A stretch of DNA of 64,000 nucleotides from Bryopsis sp. KO-2023 (GCA_030272585.1 BSYQ01000002.1:2728001-2792000), one strand, 5' to 3'; shown: positions 11,691 through 24,385, counted from the first letter of the stretch. Numbers and translations are program-made. The notes: generated from the letters alone by a model not told the origin.

Positions 11691-12624
11691 CTTGTCGGAA
11701 GCTACCATCGATGGGGGTAATCTACGAAACCGTGTGGACCGAATCAATTACCTACCTTTCCTGCACCTTGTTTGCTTGGTAAGCCATTCAGCACATCGAT
11801 GTTAGGCTTTATAAACATGTTAAATGCATGTTAGTGAATGGATAGGAGGCGACTGAAAACGTATGTTGATACCTGAACATACTTGCATCAGAACAACGTC
11901 CGCGTAGCTTATGTACGTAATGTCTAGACAGTTCAACTAAGAAGTATAGTGGCAACTTAGGATCTCCCACAAAAGGAGTGGAGATCAAAAGCTGGCCATA
12001 ACAATGAGTCTTCGACTTCAAGAGACACCAAAGGATAGCTTTAGAGTCCTATGTGAACGGATTTGAGCGGCGCACTCATGATAATCGCGTTCGCAATCAT
12101 CGGGTTCACCTGGATGCGAAGCGAAGACAACCTCAACTGCCTTTCGCGCCGACTTGCTGAAGTATAAATGAGTGTTAACAGTCCTATGTATCTGGGATGT
12201 TATCGTTCATCCGTGAATGATAACATCCCTCATATATTTGAAGAGGTTGCCCCTATGCTTCATCTCTTCTCATGTGAAACTCAGGATCTTCATCCTCTTC
12301 TTGAAAAACCGCTTCAAAAGAAGCTAGAGAGACCCTTCTCAATTATGATACTATAAAGAGATTCTTGGAGTAAATAGATAATTCGTTGATGTTGGGAAAC
12401 TTAGGTAAGAAACAGGACTTGTATTCAACTAACCTGGCTGTTACAATACCACCTACTCAGCCAGCATGCATTTTCATTGATCAAGCAATGCCTTTTACAA
12501 CGAAAGTCACGTACTGGCTTTGGTGTTGCCTTAAAGCAAAATGTACGTCTTAGCGACGAGTTCATGAAAAAAAATATATTTATAAGGAGAGCAAAAAACA
12601 TATCCGTGTCGTTCACGAAAGATA

Positions 12625-12990
12625 TGGCCCTAAACCCCGTCTCATATTGACTTCTATAGTCTTCAAGCATAAAGTTTTCCAAGTCTTAAGCATTGTATGA
12701 GATATATGATATTACCTTGACCCTATTCTTCCTTGGTAAGATATGTGACTCGAAGTCGATCCTTGGCAAAATTACTTTCTTTTGAGCTAATCCAATCGTG
12801 TGGTAAAACTGTGTATCTTTTTATAACGTAGCGGTATGTTTTAACATGAGTCCGGAAGAACAAAACGATTGTCTCGATATCGATTCAAAAGCATTTGCAA
12901 GTAAACCCATGGGACCTTGGATAAACCTTGTGAATCGGCAAGTAGTAGCTAAATCAATATGAGGATTCGACCTCATGTTCGACCCGATAT
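12625..12990. repeat. Direct repeat, copy 2
   Basis: This is the partner of 11355-11690, about 1.27 kb downstream in the same orientation. It could mark a tandem duplication or two fragments of one old repeat family; no terminal motif is clear. Confidence 0.75.
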
Positions 12991-14880
12991 CAATTCCCTT
13001 GAGTATGTCTTCCACGATGGGGAAACTAGAGGTTTCCTAATTCTCTTGAGGTGGTTCTTGTTGTAGCCTAACACAGCGAACCATTCGTTCCTCATTACCT
13101 TTTCATTACTTGTATGCACTTTTGATGAGAGTGGGATTAAAAAAGAAACGACGTGTAGTGAAGAAATGGAGTGAATATCACAAAGTGTCTGGATGCTACC
13201 TTAACAAAGTATTAAAGTATTTGTTTTATCAATTTAAAGGTCATCCCTAGCTTTGTTGCCTTCGCTCAGTAATTTTAATGATACAATTATCTTTGGTCAT
13301 TTTAGTTCCATACTTTAACGGACATCCACTTTTCTCAAAGCAAAACTGAAAACGATAATTAATTGGGTACAAACGTTCCCAATAGAAGATGATTGGTTTT
13401 ATCGATTAGATGCTCCACCTCATCCTCATTTAAGTGCACCATAGATGGACGGTTTTGATACGTTCAATTAAAGGAAGCCTTTTTCCGACATTATGTCGAG
13501 GAACGCTCTTTTCAAGTCTCCACAAAAAGTTGGGCGGCACGTTATGTGTATCGAGTCGAATCATGAAAAACCCTATATTGTTTATAGGTCAGATGTATAT
13601 ATAAATATCTGTCCTTTTTTTTTGAGGTTTGCATAAGTGCAGGACCTAAAACAGCGAGGCTAAAACTAGTGCGATTGGGCATGTTGAAGAATCCATTCCT
13701 AACATCTATTATGGTAAAATATGTCCAAGTGGAGGTAATATTATTAAATCTGAACACTCTGCGTGGGTAGAAGAATGATTACTCATGGTTAAACACACCA
13801 ATCCATCCGTCGGCAATCCATGGTGATCCGTGGCTTTTACGAGAACAAGGGTATGAATAGTGCTTGGGTGATGAAACCTTCTTTTCTTGAGCGCACATGC
13901 GTTCTAAGCGACTTTTCCAATTCAATTACTTTTATTCCTCGAGTGCGTAAAGCTATTTCTCATCCTACCACTTTTCTGACACAAATCATGATGATCGGGT
14001 GGCCTCGATCCTTGAGCTAGATCTTGAACATCCTCTTCTCCGACCGGAACTTGAACGAGCTCTTGTTGTAATACAAGGCTGATTTCGGGTGGCCACGATC
14101 CTACTTCTTGATCTTGAATCGGCTCTTCTTCTTGATCTACGTTACCTTATGTTAAAGAAAAAAAAGATACCGTGCGTTACGGTCAAGCAAAAAAACAAAA
14201 GAAAGGGTTGATATAACTTTTCCTCTCGTTAACCTTACTCTCCTCTTTTTTCCCTTTGATAATATTCTTCTTCTCTAGTCTCTGCTAACCTTCGGTAGTT
14301 AAACGTCAAGCTAGGCGACCAATGGGGTAGAAGGCTTTCTTTTAATTCTCGGAAAATTTTCGCCTGGTCGGATCGTCAGACATTCTTTCTTCAAAAACGG
14401 TAACGGTATTGGAAAAAAGATTCAACGGCAACAAGAGAGATACGAGAGGTTTAAAACTATAGCACCTATTAAGTACTCCACCCCATCGTAGTGGGGTTCT
14501 TCTCAACGTTGAAGATGGATAAATGGGCACCGAAATGATCGCCAATTTGCAATCATCATATGGATCAATCTCTTTTTGTACTTTTCCAAACAAATCAAGC
14601 TTAAGTTATTATTCCACACACCGTTGCTACATCTAAGCCACCCTCCACTAAAACATCTTTCGCCTCGAGGTTGTTGAGAGCTCCATTAATTGATTTGAGA
14701 CTAGGCAACTAATAAGAAACTTGTTTGGTTCCTATTTATGCAGCGAGCCGTCTTTCGAGCATCACCTCCTCAAAAACTTTAAAGTACAAAGTGATTCTAT
14801 CAACAATTCATGAAGTTTCCCACGATGATCTAGAAATCAAGAGCAAACAAAAGCTAAATAACCGCCAGCTACAAGCCAAG
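12991..14880. other. Intergenic stretch without a recognisable gene
   Basis: Only short frames without motifs. A weak imperfect duplication of a gatcttgaa-containing phrase is visible near 14010-14130. Confidence 0.4.
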
Positions 14881-14889
14881 GCGAGAAGT

Positions 14890-15033
14890 GATACGGGATA
14901 AAGCGAGCACAGCCCCCAAAGGGGACAGGCCGGTCTCTATTTCGGCCCGAGGGGGGACAAAATGATACACGATACGGGACGTTGGTGGACCCGCCCGCTC
15001 CCTTTGCGGGCTGAGCTCGCTTTATCCCGTATC
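14890..15033. mobile_element. Small MITE-like element with 19-bp inverted ends
   Basis: The segment starts with gatacgggataaagcgagc and ends with its exact reverse complement. The interior is GC-rich and non-coding. A clean target duplication is not visible at these limits, so the superfamily is undetermined. Confidence 0.7.
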
Positions 15034-15320
15034 AAGAAGCCTTGAGCACTTGATAGGAAATGCGTCAATGCACACTGCCTTTCACACTTTTTTCAAGTGA
15101 CACTTGCTCCACACTTGAGGACTCTTTAGACTAGTCAATTGAATATCGTATCTTTTCTGATTTTCAAGAAAGCTAGTCAAATTCCATAAGAATGTCGAAT
15201 GTACTCTGCTTGTCGTCACAACTATGGTATTCAAAGTCTTGTCCATCCGCCAAACTATCACTATTCGTAACACCTCAATAAAAAAGTGAAGACAGTTCGG
15301 TCTCGACAAGTGGGAGCATG

Positions 15321-15541
15321 TCTAGAACAGGTCACACAATTAAGCACATATTAGCTAGGAGTGAGATGATTAATTAAAGAACAAAGTAATAATATTATAT
15401 ATATCTTTAATGTGTGATTAACGGGAGCCAAGCTCACCAGCCCCCAACTAGAGGTAGGTGGTCAGCTGTGGGATTCAAACCCAGGTTAGCTAAGTCCGAG
15501 TCGTAAGCGCTCATTACTAGCGGACCACATCATATGGACGC
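15321..15541 (-). repeat. tRNA-like repeat, copy A
   Basis: On the minus strand the repeat begins gcgtccatatgatgtgg and ends near tgttctaga. It includes a B-box-like gggtttgaatccca downstream of a tRNA-like segment, then an AT-rich body with attattactttgttcttta. The same sequence in opposite orientation lies at 19013-19337. A tRNA-derived SINE is the simplest reading, but an inverted terminal repeat of a larger element is possible. Confidence 0.65.
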
Positions 15542-15815
15542 TTAAACAAGAGCTGTTACCTTTAAGTACCTAGTTCAAAGAGAGTGTACAGGTCCACCTC
15601 TTGACCGTTCGAGTGTAAGAGTTGATTCACCTTTCATTTTGAGGATCATCATCAGCTCACGAGATTAAAAAAAAAAAAAAAACAACCAGAAAAATGTTTA
15701 CTTCTCTAGCTTGGTCAGCTTGGTCAGTTTAAACCGCATCTGCTTGGCCACCATCATCTGAACCGCCAATTGATTGTCCGCTATGAACCTTAATGAAAAC
15801 TAGACTTACACAATT

Positions 15816-16136
15816 TCAGGCCCCTGTTTGTGGCTGTTCGAGCTCGCCAAGTGTTTGTGGTGGTGGCTCGAACAGGTTTGTTATTAACACGGGGTAAAGC
15901 CAACAACCACATGGAATTGCGATCGGTGTGGTGAGAGGCCAACCGTAAAGAGCACCGGCAATCTTGGTGCCCATGCTCCGATGCAAAGCATTCACGATTC
16001 GATTCACGTTCCCATTTGTTTGGCTTCTGTTTCTGTCGAAGCCTGTGAGGGTCAACGGCTTTGTGTGCCGCCCGATATTTGATGCTCTAGTGCTCACACA
16101 AACTCCTTGCACATTGAGAAAAGCGTTTGTACATAC
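15816..16136 (-). pseudogene. Unrecognised coding-like remnant, left part
   Basis: A minus-strand frame of about 100 codons is open up to the insertion site of the element at 16137-17685 and looks coding-like (for example ASNIGRHTKPLTLTGFDRN). The other side of the insertion, 17694-17800, is also open on the minus strand. I recognise no family. Confidence 0.3.
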
Positions 16137-17685
16137 CAGAGTTGCGCCGAAGTCGAAAAATTGACAACGGCAACAGAACGGCAACGGCAATTAACGGCCG
16201 TTAATTGCCGTGAAAACCGTTGCCGTTCCGTTGTTGCACAACGGTTTAACGGCCGTTAACGGCGTTGTAACGGCCCGTTGCAACGGCCACCGTTAACGGC
16301 GTTTTTTGCGTACTCACAACTCTTTCTGCAAGTATTACTAATGTATAATCCACCCCGTCCCTTTCGTTCCCTGCTCGTTTCGCGAGTGAGGAAGGAAGTA
16401 AACTCGTTTAGAAATAAAACCAACCGAATCCATATGTTCTCCCGAGCACATCGCACTTTGTCGCGTGCGAAACGAGCAAGAAACGAGGGAGATACCCCAG
16501 TTTCTGTATTTTCCACAGAAACATGGACATGCGACGTGCTCGGAAATAGTTTTTCTTGTGTCTTAGCTGCCTTTTCCAGGTCGAAAACCAATTTTCCCTA
16601 AAAATTTTCAGCAAAAACGGCGGGTGGTGTGGGTGAAGATCTACATCAGATCTATTTTTAACTTGATAAGAACTTCCGTCGTTGTGCCGCCTTTCACTGC
16701 CGCTAAAGTTGCGCAAAAAGCGGAACTTCCACGGGTCTTTTCACGAAGAATAGGGCGAGACAGAGCAGGTTCCGCCCAGAGCCGGGCAGCAACCCGTTTG
16801 TACCGTACCGTACCGTACCGAAGGGGGTCGGTACAATAACGACCTTGGTCGGTACAATACCGACCTGGGTCGGTATAAATACCGACCGATTTAGAAAAAC
16901 ACTCATAACTTCTTTCATACTTAGTCAAATTGCGTTTTTGAGGTATCCAATCGCAAGAGAAAGACATTTCCTATCTATTGCAATTTGTTTGGGATCCATT
17001 GAAGGTGTATGTGGGAAGTTATGAGCATTTAAAGTTCCAAGTTGAAAACCTGCCGTGGTCGGTATTCTACCGACTTGGGAGTTATTACATCCTAGTGTAA
17101 ATGGATGTTATACCTTAAATCACCTTAGGGTTTAAGGTCATTTAAGGTGATTTAAACTCCTCGGTAAAATGTCGGTATTGACCCAGTTTTAGCAGGGTCG
17201 GTACAGTACGACCCGGCTCTGGTTCCGCCTTTTCCAAATGCTATTTTCAGACATAGAACCAACTAAAATAAAAAATTTAAGGAGGTATTGGGTATTCCCA
17301 TGTTTCTGTGGAAAATACAGAAACTGGAATATCTCCCTCGTTTCTTGCTCGTTTCGCACGCGACAAAGTGCGACGTGCTCGAAAAGTTCACTTCTTTCGT
17401 TTGGCTTCATCCCCATACGATTTCATTCCTTTCCTTGCCCGCGAAACGAGCGAGGCATGAACGGGACGGGGTGGATTATTCGTTCCAGTACTCTTAATTT
17501 AGTAACATTGACCATTGTAATCGATGGCAACGGCAGATGCCGTTAATAACGGCTGTGTGATCGTTAACGGTCAATTAACGGGTTTTAACAGGTTTGTAAA
17601 ACGCTAGCGACAACGGAACGGCAACGGCCCGTTACCGTTAACGGCGCCGTTATTAACGGAGCCGTTGCAACGGCGCACAACTTTG
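16137..17685. mobile_element. hAT-like element with AACGGC-type repeats, hosting a nested element
   Basis: The flanking 8 bp gtacatac occur at 16129-16136 and 17686-17693. The left end is cagagttgcgccg; the right end, read inverted, is caaagttgtgcgccg. Subterminal regions (16160-16310 and 17515-17680) are made of dense aacggc/gccgtt words on both strands. Inside them lie inverted arms of about 200 bp (about 16330-16530 and 17300-17500). No transposase is encoded. A second hAT-like element is inserted at 16777-17221. Confidence 0.85.
16777..17221. mobile_element. Nested hAT-like element with CGGTAC-type repeats
   Basis: The element has perfect 10-bp inverted ends, cagagccggg and cccggctctg. 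The 8-bp duplication gttccgcc lies at 16769-16776 and 17222-17229. The left end continues gcagcaacccgtttgtacc, almost identical to the ends of the 6269 and 8889 elements, so it belongs to the same subfamily. The interior contains repeats of ggtcggtacaata. It inserted into the older element at 16137-17685, which gives a relative age order. Confidence 0.93.
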
Positions 17686-17693
17686 GTACATAC

Positions 17694-19012
17694 CATATCT
17701 CAAGCTGCATTAATGGGGGCACTGGGAATGCAGCAAGCGAGGTGTTCCGGACATTCAACAGAGCTTCGTAATGACCGGGTGCTGCCTTGACCCTCAACTC
17801 TTATGATCGAACAATGTTTGATCCTCCATTCGCTTTCGTTTCCCCTCTAGACCTTTCATTTTTGCTTATTTTTCTGTAACTACCTTGGTAGATAGTGTGG
17901 TTCGAGATGCGATTCAGTTTTTTCTCGAGATATCGAGGCTCTATTGCAACCAACCTTCTCGAACCACTTAATGTTCGTTTATAAATCGTCCTAATGCGCT
18001 CAAGTGTAGAAAAAAATTTGACATCATGAAATATTGAATAATAGGCCATAACTTGAAACTTGTTATTTCATTGACGCTATCGTGACTATGATCTACAAGC
18101 TAGGTCGTACAAAAGATGCGGCCTTGCTTAAACTTATGAAACACTGCATGATGAAACAATGTTAGGATCTCAATTCTCAAAGGGGAGAACACAAAAAGTC
18201 AAGAAAGTGAGGATGGGTGGTGGTGGAGAGTCTGAAAAAACCTCGTCTCGATACGGAGGCATTCGATTGTTCAATGGGGTAGATTTACAATCTTGTAACG
18301 AAGTCAGTTAGCACGACAAACTGAGACCTGTTCGCGGAGTCGAACCACGTTTGTCCTTAAGACAGGTGTTTTTGGACGATACCAAGGGGTTTGTTGGACG
18401 AATCGGGCTTTGTTTTTGTATTCTCGCCCAAATTTTTGACATCCTGCTCACGACGACAAAGGAACAATCCACTTGTTCGTGGAGTCGACACCATTGTTTT
18501 TATCGTGAAAATAAATACAAAAGGAGGCAAAAGGTATAGCTGGGGGATGGTCCCTCCTCAAGACTACAAAAGACATATCTTCTTATCTTGCAGATAATAT
18601 TCCATTGAGCAAACTTACAATGTGGCCCATTACCCCACCTCACCACCTCGGTTTTCGCATTGTTCTTGGATCAACTCGATAGTCTTTTACGTTAAGTCAA
18701 GGTTAATGCGGGGTCAAGAATCTTTACCCCATCAACCCAATTGGTCCCTTACTTCGGAATCCTTCGGATTTTTTTGCTTTCGCTACAGTCGTTGCTCTTC
18801 GAAGGAAAAGAGCATCAGTAATAGTGGGTTCGAATCATGCTATGGGTTGACCGACTTTCATTCTCTCTCTTTTTAATTCTTTGCTAGACCTTGTGCGATC
18901 ACAGGCAGTGGTCCACTGCACAAACAGATTGTATGATACAGTTTTTCATTACTAAAACCTAGTTTTAGTAATGCAAAAAAACGGGTAATTTATACTAACG
19001 ACCCCCACTTGA
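17694..19012. other. Intergenic stretch
   Basis: The first about 100 bp may continue the remnant interrupted at 16137. Elsewhere only short frames are present. A gttcg(c/t)ggagtcga phrase occurs at 18333 and 18476, and a B-box-like gtgggttcgaatc lies near 18825. Confidence 0.4.
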
Positions 19013-19337
19013 GCGTCCATATGGTGTGGACTGCGCTTTCATTGTCGATCGTTGTATCTTTGAAATAGGTGGTCGGCGGCGGCGGCCTCTCATAAAAAAT
19101 TAATGATTGATCGATTGATTGAATGAATTAGCGCTTTCGACTAGGACTTAGCCAACCCGGGTTTGAATCCCACAGGTAACCACCTGCCTCTAGTCGGCAG
19201 CTAGTGAGCTTGGCTCACGTTGATCACACATACGTATAATATTATTACTTTGTTCTTTAATTAATCAAGTCACTTCCGAACTGATTGATACCCTACTACC
19301 ACTATAATATGTGCTTAATGGCGTGATTTGTTCTAGA
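19013..19337 (+). repeat. tRNA-like repeat, copy B
   Basis: This is the inverted partner of 15321-15541. It starts gcgtccatatggtgtgg, carries gggtttgaatcccaca as a B-box-like motif, and shares the AT-rich tail attattactttgttcttta. It is longer than copy A because of about 100 extra bases (about 19040-19130) containing a gcggcggcgg run. Confidence 0.65.
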
Positions 19338-19564
19338 TAGGCGGCCTCCTATCCAAACCGACTTGGCGCCGGTCCAAAACAGGGGAACAACCTTGTCAAG
19401 ATCAGGGTCGATCCGGTTTTAGATAGGTCACATCGCTTGTCTAATCAAGGCGAAATGTGGTGTGACCTCTCTGAAACCGGAAAATCGGTCAGAAACTAGT
19501 CCAGCTTTCCGCATATTTTTGTGGTTGATTGGACCGGACTCGATAGGATTGAACCGGTCGTGAC

Positions 19565-20400
19565 TTGTCCGGTTTTGACAAGACTTGTGGATTTGTGCTG
19601 GACGAGACCGGACCAAATCAGCTGCGGATATTGCGTGCGTTTCTCCGACTTCTTTGGTGCGGTCTTGTGGTTGATTTGCGGACACTAAATCCATCCTGTT
19701 CCAAAATGCACACGATGTATGAGGATATCTCGATGTTGAAAAAGCTTACATTGGCAAGTAAATGGTTGTCGTCAATTGATTTACATGATGGATATTACCA
19801 TCTCCGTCTTCATCCTCGGTATCGTAAATATTTTATGTTTCGTTTGGAGGATCGATATTTTTGTTACGTGGGTTTACCCATGGGCTAGATTAACTCTCTA
19901 GTTGTTTTACCAAGTTTTTCAAACCAGTGACAAATTGGATTCGAACACGGGGCGGGTCAGTCCCCTTGCGAAATAGGTCAGCCAGTTAGTTTTATTTGGA
20001 TGATTTTCTCGTGATCAGTCGTTCGTTTGAGGAAGCTAGTAGAAATGGACCGTTTATTCGGGAATAATTATGTCGCTTGGGGTTACAGTGGCATATAACG
20101 AGATCACATTGGGAACCGACCCAGGAGTTGGAACATTTGGGTTTGATAATTGCTACACGAAGGAATCGCTTGGCGGTGCCTATCTGTAAACTTCGAGAAA
20201 TTCGGGTATGGGCCAAGGATTCGGCAGTTCGACCTCGCCACGCATGGCAATGGCTGCCTAAGCGAGACTTGGCAAGATTTGCAGAAACTGTGCAAGCCCA
20301 TGCCATAGCTATGCCTCTGACGGGTTTTTACGCTCTGTGTATGTGGACATGCATTGAGGGCTACCAAAAACAATCCAACACGTGGAATAACTTGTCCCTG
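19565..20400 (+). mobile_element. Reverse transcriptase/RNase H remnant of a DIRS- or gypsy-like retroelement
   Basis: Plus-strand frames contain VVDLRTLNPSCSKM, then SSIDLHDGYYHLRLHP with the first catalytic Asp, and YVGLPMG. After a frame break, YLDDFLVISRSFEEA (the catalytic DD motif) appears near 19990. Further on, ELEHLGLIIATRRNRLAVP and KRDLARFAETVQA resemble the region linking reverse transcriptase to RNase H. The SIDLxDGYYHxxLHP and LGLxI plus RxLARFxGxxQA style is typical of DIRS1-like elements and some gypsy-like elements. Stops lie at about 19888 and 20070. No recombinase, integrase or LTR is recognisable nearby. Confidence 0.8.
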
Positions 20401-20409
20401 AGGCATCAA

Positions 20410-21260
20410 TCCCCAAAACCATGGACCTTCAAGCCTTGGTCAGCGGCACACAAACCTAGTATTGCAAATCGCGCAACGTCTGCCGCGAGACTTTCACATC
20501 TTCATGCCATCCGTGGCGACCGTACATATATAGCGGTTTACAAGGATATAATCTTTATTACTAACCTCATAAATAGTAGGACCTGTCATACCTATATAGT
20601 GAACCACCGTACCTGTTCCGTACCGTGGTAGGGTGGTGGACCACCACCATCAGTGGTCCATCAACTAGCTCGTAGCGCAACAAGTCTCTGTTATGTGTTG
20701 GTTAAGTGTCATACATCGAGTCTTTTTACGTCGATTGGCGAGAATTGAAGATATCTATATTATTTACTCCAATTACAAGAAAAAGCTTCTAGACAATATC
20801 AAATAGGTTGTGTCGAAGAAGAATGTTCATGTTTTTATACTAGTGAACGTCGATGTCATGAACGTCCATGTTGTAGGATCTCGTAATTTTACGAAAGAGT
20901 AAAAACTTTTTTTGAAGTCAACAAGTAAAATCCGGCCATAGGGTAAAGAGTAAAAAATATTATTAGAAAAAAAAGAATGTAGTTTCTAAATTGTTTGTTG
21001 TTAAAAGCCAAGCGCTCCCAAATAGACATGTGATATTCGTTATTTATTGAATAGAAACTCGTGAAATGAGCAAAAAGATTCGGGGGCAACGTTTTCGCAG
21101 AATCTCGAAGTACTGAAGCATTAGTGTAGAACGGGACAAGGTAAGACTTGGCTTAATTATATATGCAAAGCCTTGTTGGCTTTTTGATCATCCTCGGTCT
21201 TGGACGGAGAAACTCAGTAAAGATTCAAAAATATAAATAAAACTGACCAAGAATTGGAAT
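20410..21260. other. Intergenic stretch
   Basis: A short imperfect palindrome around ggtggtggaccaccacc lies near 20634-20650. No gene signature is present. Confidence 0.45.
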
Positions 21261-21269
21261 ATATTATAG

Positions 21270-21450
21270 GGGATTGGGCAGCAAGGACCTCGATTGCGAT
21301 GGGAAACCCTGGTTTTCACGAGGACAATTTCAATCGCAATTAGTTATTTTTACAGACGATATATTACTTTTATCGCCATCAAAAAAAATTCATGATCGGG
21401 ATCTTCATGTTTTATTAGACTATTGGGAAGGATCGAGGGACTACGACTAA
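21270..21450 (+). mobile_element. Short reverse transcriptase fragment
   Basis: A short frame encodes VIFTDDILLLSPSKKIHD and then DLHVLLDYW, which resembles the FxDDILxxS catalytic motif and following helix of LTR-retrotransposon reverse transcriptases. The match is brief and isolated, so the call is tentative. Confidence 0.4.
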
Positions 21451-21459
21451 AAAGTTGAA

Positions 21460-23200
21460 GACTTCGAAGGAGCCAGACTGCTAATCATCCAACTCATCTT
21501 CTTGGAGAAATAATTGCCTGCGCGTCCTCGTTCCAAAGATGCTTCGATTAGTACAAAACGCCAAAAATTGAAGAAAAGGTTAAGTGCGGTTATTCGATGT
21601 TCTTTTATGTTATATAGAAATAATCATTCATATCATTTGCACCCTTACACAATTAAACTTGTTCAATAGAACGACTTTATTACTAGGGTGTTGCCGCTAC
21701 GATGAAAGTCTTGACAAACCATGGTTTCGTGGATGATTTCTCTGGTCCCCTTTGAGCCTCCCCTTTCCTTGGGCCAAAATCTCCCCATATATCTTCCTTA
21801 TTCTTGAAAGTGCTCCTTCCTCTAGCCATACTCATAAAGCTTTTCACATATCCTCATTAACTCTAGTATGTGAGGAGCAAATCACGATTGTTGAATGTTC
21901 AACCGTGTTGTTTGTTGGTGAAGCTAAGTGCAATAATATATTCAATGAATGATTATTACAAAAAAATCTGTCTGTTGACTATCGTGAATCAATGTTATTC
22001 CGAAGTTATCATCAAGAAATCTAGCACATGATACGAGGTGGGTAAAAGAAAGATCTTTCTTGAGGATGTTGCAATAATATAAAATTTGCAATCTCGGGCG
22101 AAATAATCATGCCCATTGATAAATAATTTGTTTGTACCATTAGTTTGCTGTCATTTCGAAAGAAAAAAAGAGAGGAAAGGATTCTAAGCTACACAAAAGA
22201 AACCTACTATCAATGATTTTAAGATCATCAAAGATCTTTAGTTCCATCGCCCTTCTTAAAATCCGCCACTCGTTCGTTAAGTTCGAAGATCGCAACCCTT
22301 GGTGGAAATCAACTCGCATATGCCGTGAGCAGCGCAGCTTTCTGGGTCGCCCCTAGCTCGCCCCGTGGTAATTATAGGAAATTGTTTTTCACGTCATGCT
22401 AGAAAAAACACAAGAATGCAAAGAGAAAAAACAAGATACGGGATATGAACATGGTCATGACTAATGAATAAAAAGTAAGAATGAAAAGTATTTGAATCAA
22501 AATAGTGCGCAGTCGTTTGGATAACACAATTTTTTAATAAATCCAAGGGTGGATATGTGTGCATAAAACATAAGGTGAAAAGCTATGGGTCGTTTGAGTA
22601 ATTCGGGTAACAAATGAAACCCGTGGAGAATGTTCAATATATCTTAAATGCTAGTAGGTGCAACGTTCATCAAATTCCCGCAAAAAAGGTTTCTGGAACC
22701 AAAAAGTCTCAAGAAAATTTCAAAACGCCTCTATGAATATATAAATAGGGTTGCAAACCCGTTTCTACTCAAGTGTCGAAACACACGAATAAAACATTTT
22801 GCTACACCGTATTCTTAAGGGAAGAAACTTTGTCAATTCAAACTACCCCAAAACCCATCCTCGTACCACAGATAAACTGCTCGATCGACAATGAGCAATA
22901 ATAGAAAAAAAGTCAATAGTAAATAGCAAATAGTTCGGCATTACTTTCGGAGCTGCAAGTATAGCCACGTGCTCGGAACTACTGGAGGAACCCGCAGAAT
23001 TGATGCAATGCATGATACATTGCTATTTACTAAGAAAAACAACAAAAAAGACATTTTGTGCTGCCACGAGCTCTACTTTCTCACTAAGTTAGTGACACTA
23101 ACGGAGGTTGATGCCCCCAACTACTTAGGGTCCACCAAACCCCGCGCATTTATTTCAATGGGCCAAATAGATTCTTTTCTACACGAGCTTTTTTACTAAA
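21460..23200. other. Intergenic stretch without a recognisable gene
   Basis: AT-rich, with short motif-free frames. I see no transposon ends. Confidence 0.45.
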
Positions 23201-23210
23201 TCAAGTGTTA

Positions 23211-23260
23211 ACTCTCGTGCTCAGGGGTGGATCGATGTGGGTTCGATTCCCACCGAGAGT
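23211..23260 (+). other. 50-nt tRNA-like fold (acceptor plus T arm only)
   Basis: The 5' heptamer actctcg pairs perfectly with cgagagt at the 3' end. Just inside it, gtggg and cccac enclose the loop ttcgatt, a canonical T arm that also forms a B box. Only 19 nt lie where the D and anticodon arms should be, so it is not a standard tRNA gene. It may be a degenerate tRNA, a SINE head or a chance fold. Confidence 0.45.
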
Positions 23261-24385
23261 CGTGAGCTGTTCCGTACGTCTCCTTGTTTCTTATCTTTTT
23301 TTCTCTTTTTCCAATGAGTGGGTCAATCCAAGTCAAAAAACCAAACCAAATTGGAGCTAGGATACTCATAAAAAACGATTTTGCCCTTCTAGTGGCGAGT
23401 TTGGAGTATGGCCTCGTTGTGTTTATTCTCAATTATGCTAGTTCATGATCGAACTTCTTTCGAAGATGTAGTTATGCGCTCATTGAAGCGACATCCCTTT
23501 TTTCTTGACGCAAGAGCAAGGGGTTCAAAACCTGCATATGCTAGTATATATCCATATGTACACTAATAGATATATTTATATCCTCGATATGTATGTTCAA
23601 GAGGTCGGGTCGATGCATTTTCGAAGGAAGAGGTATATTGGGGACATCAGCGATCGTTCTTATAAAAAGAGTTCGCATAAGACGGGGCCCCTAGATTTGG
23701 AAGGCCCAGGAATCGAAAAACTTTCCATGCTTTGATAAAAATGCGTTGGTAAATGATTCGAGCATTGATTTTTCTTGTTATGCGTTTTCTTTTTGCTTTT
23801 TTTTAATTTGTTAGGGTGGCGTGAGATTGAAGATAGGAACATCGTGGTGGCGACTTTCTCTTTGAATGATATATCTTATCCGTTTTTATTGCTTTCGAAT
23901 ATTTTGAACCGGGTCAAAGGCCTAGGTCGGAGAGCGATCGTTTCGTTGGTGTAGGTAGATGCCCTTGAAAATTCAAATGTAACATCATTCGAACACCTCA
24001 ACAATAGACAATAATGTCCTATGAACCTTGATCCCTTTCCACGGAAATGAAAAAACTAGCGACATCAACGGAAAACAACTGGGATTCAAATTTGAAATTC
24101 TTATGAAGTCGATATTTAGAAATTTTTAGGCTTTGTCTGGGGATAATAATGGAGGGCCAGGTGGTTGATTTTTTCATATTACGTTGGCTGGAAAGCCGCA
24201 TCAGATATGTTCACTTTCTAGCACAACTGTCTTAATCCAAATCTAGAGGTCCATCGGGTCTTTTAACCCTCAAAGTTTCTCAAGAAGAGAGAGGAATGGG
24301 ATTTCTAATGTTACTAAGCGACCCGAGTTCAAGTTCCACATCGGAAGTGCTACGTTTGTGAAGCGTTTGTTACCCTTTTGATATT
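23261..24385. other. Intergenic stretch without a recognisable gene
   Basis: Short frames without motifs. Confidence 0.45.

Noticed and set aside
15440-15541. Functional tRNA gene
   Set aside because: B-box-like sequence is present, but no complete cloverleaf with a matched acceptor stem can be drawn; a repeat is more likely.
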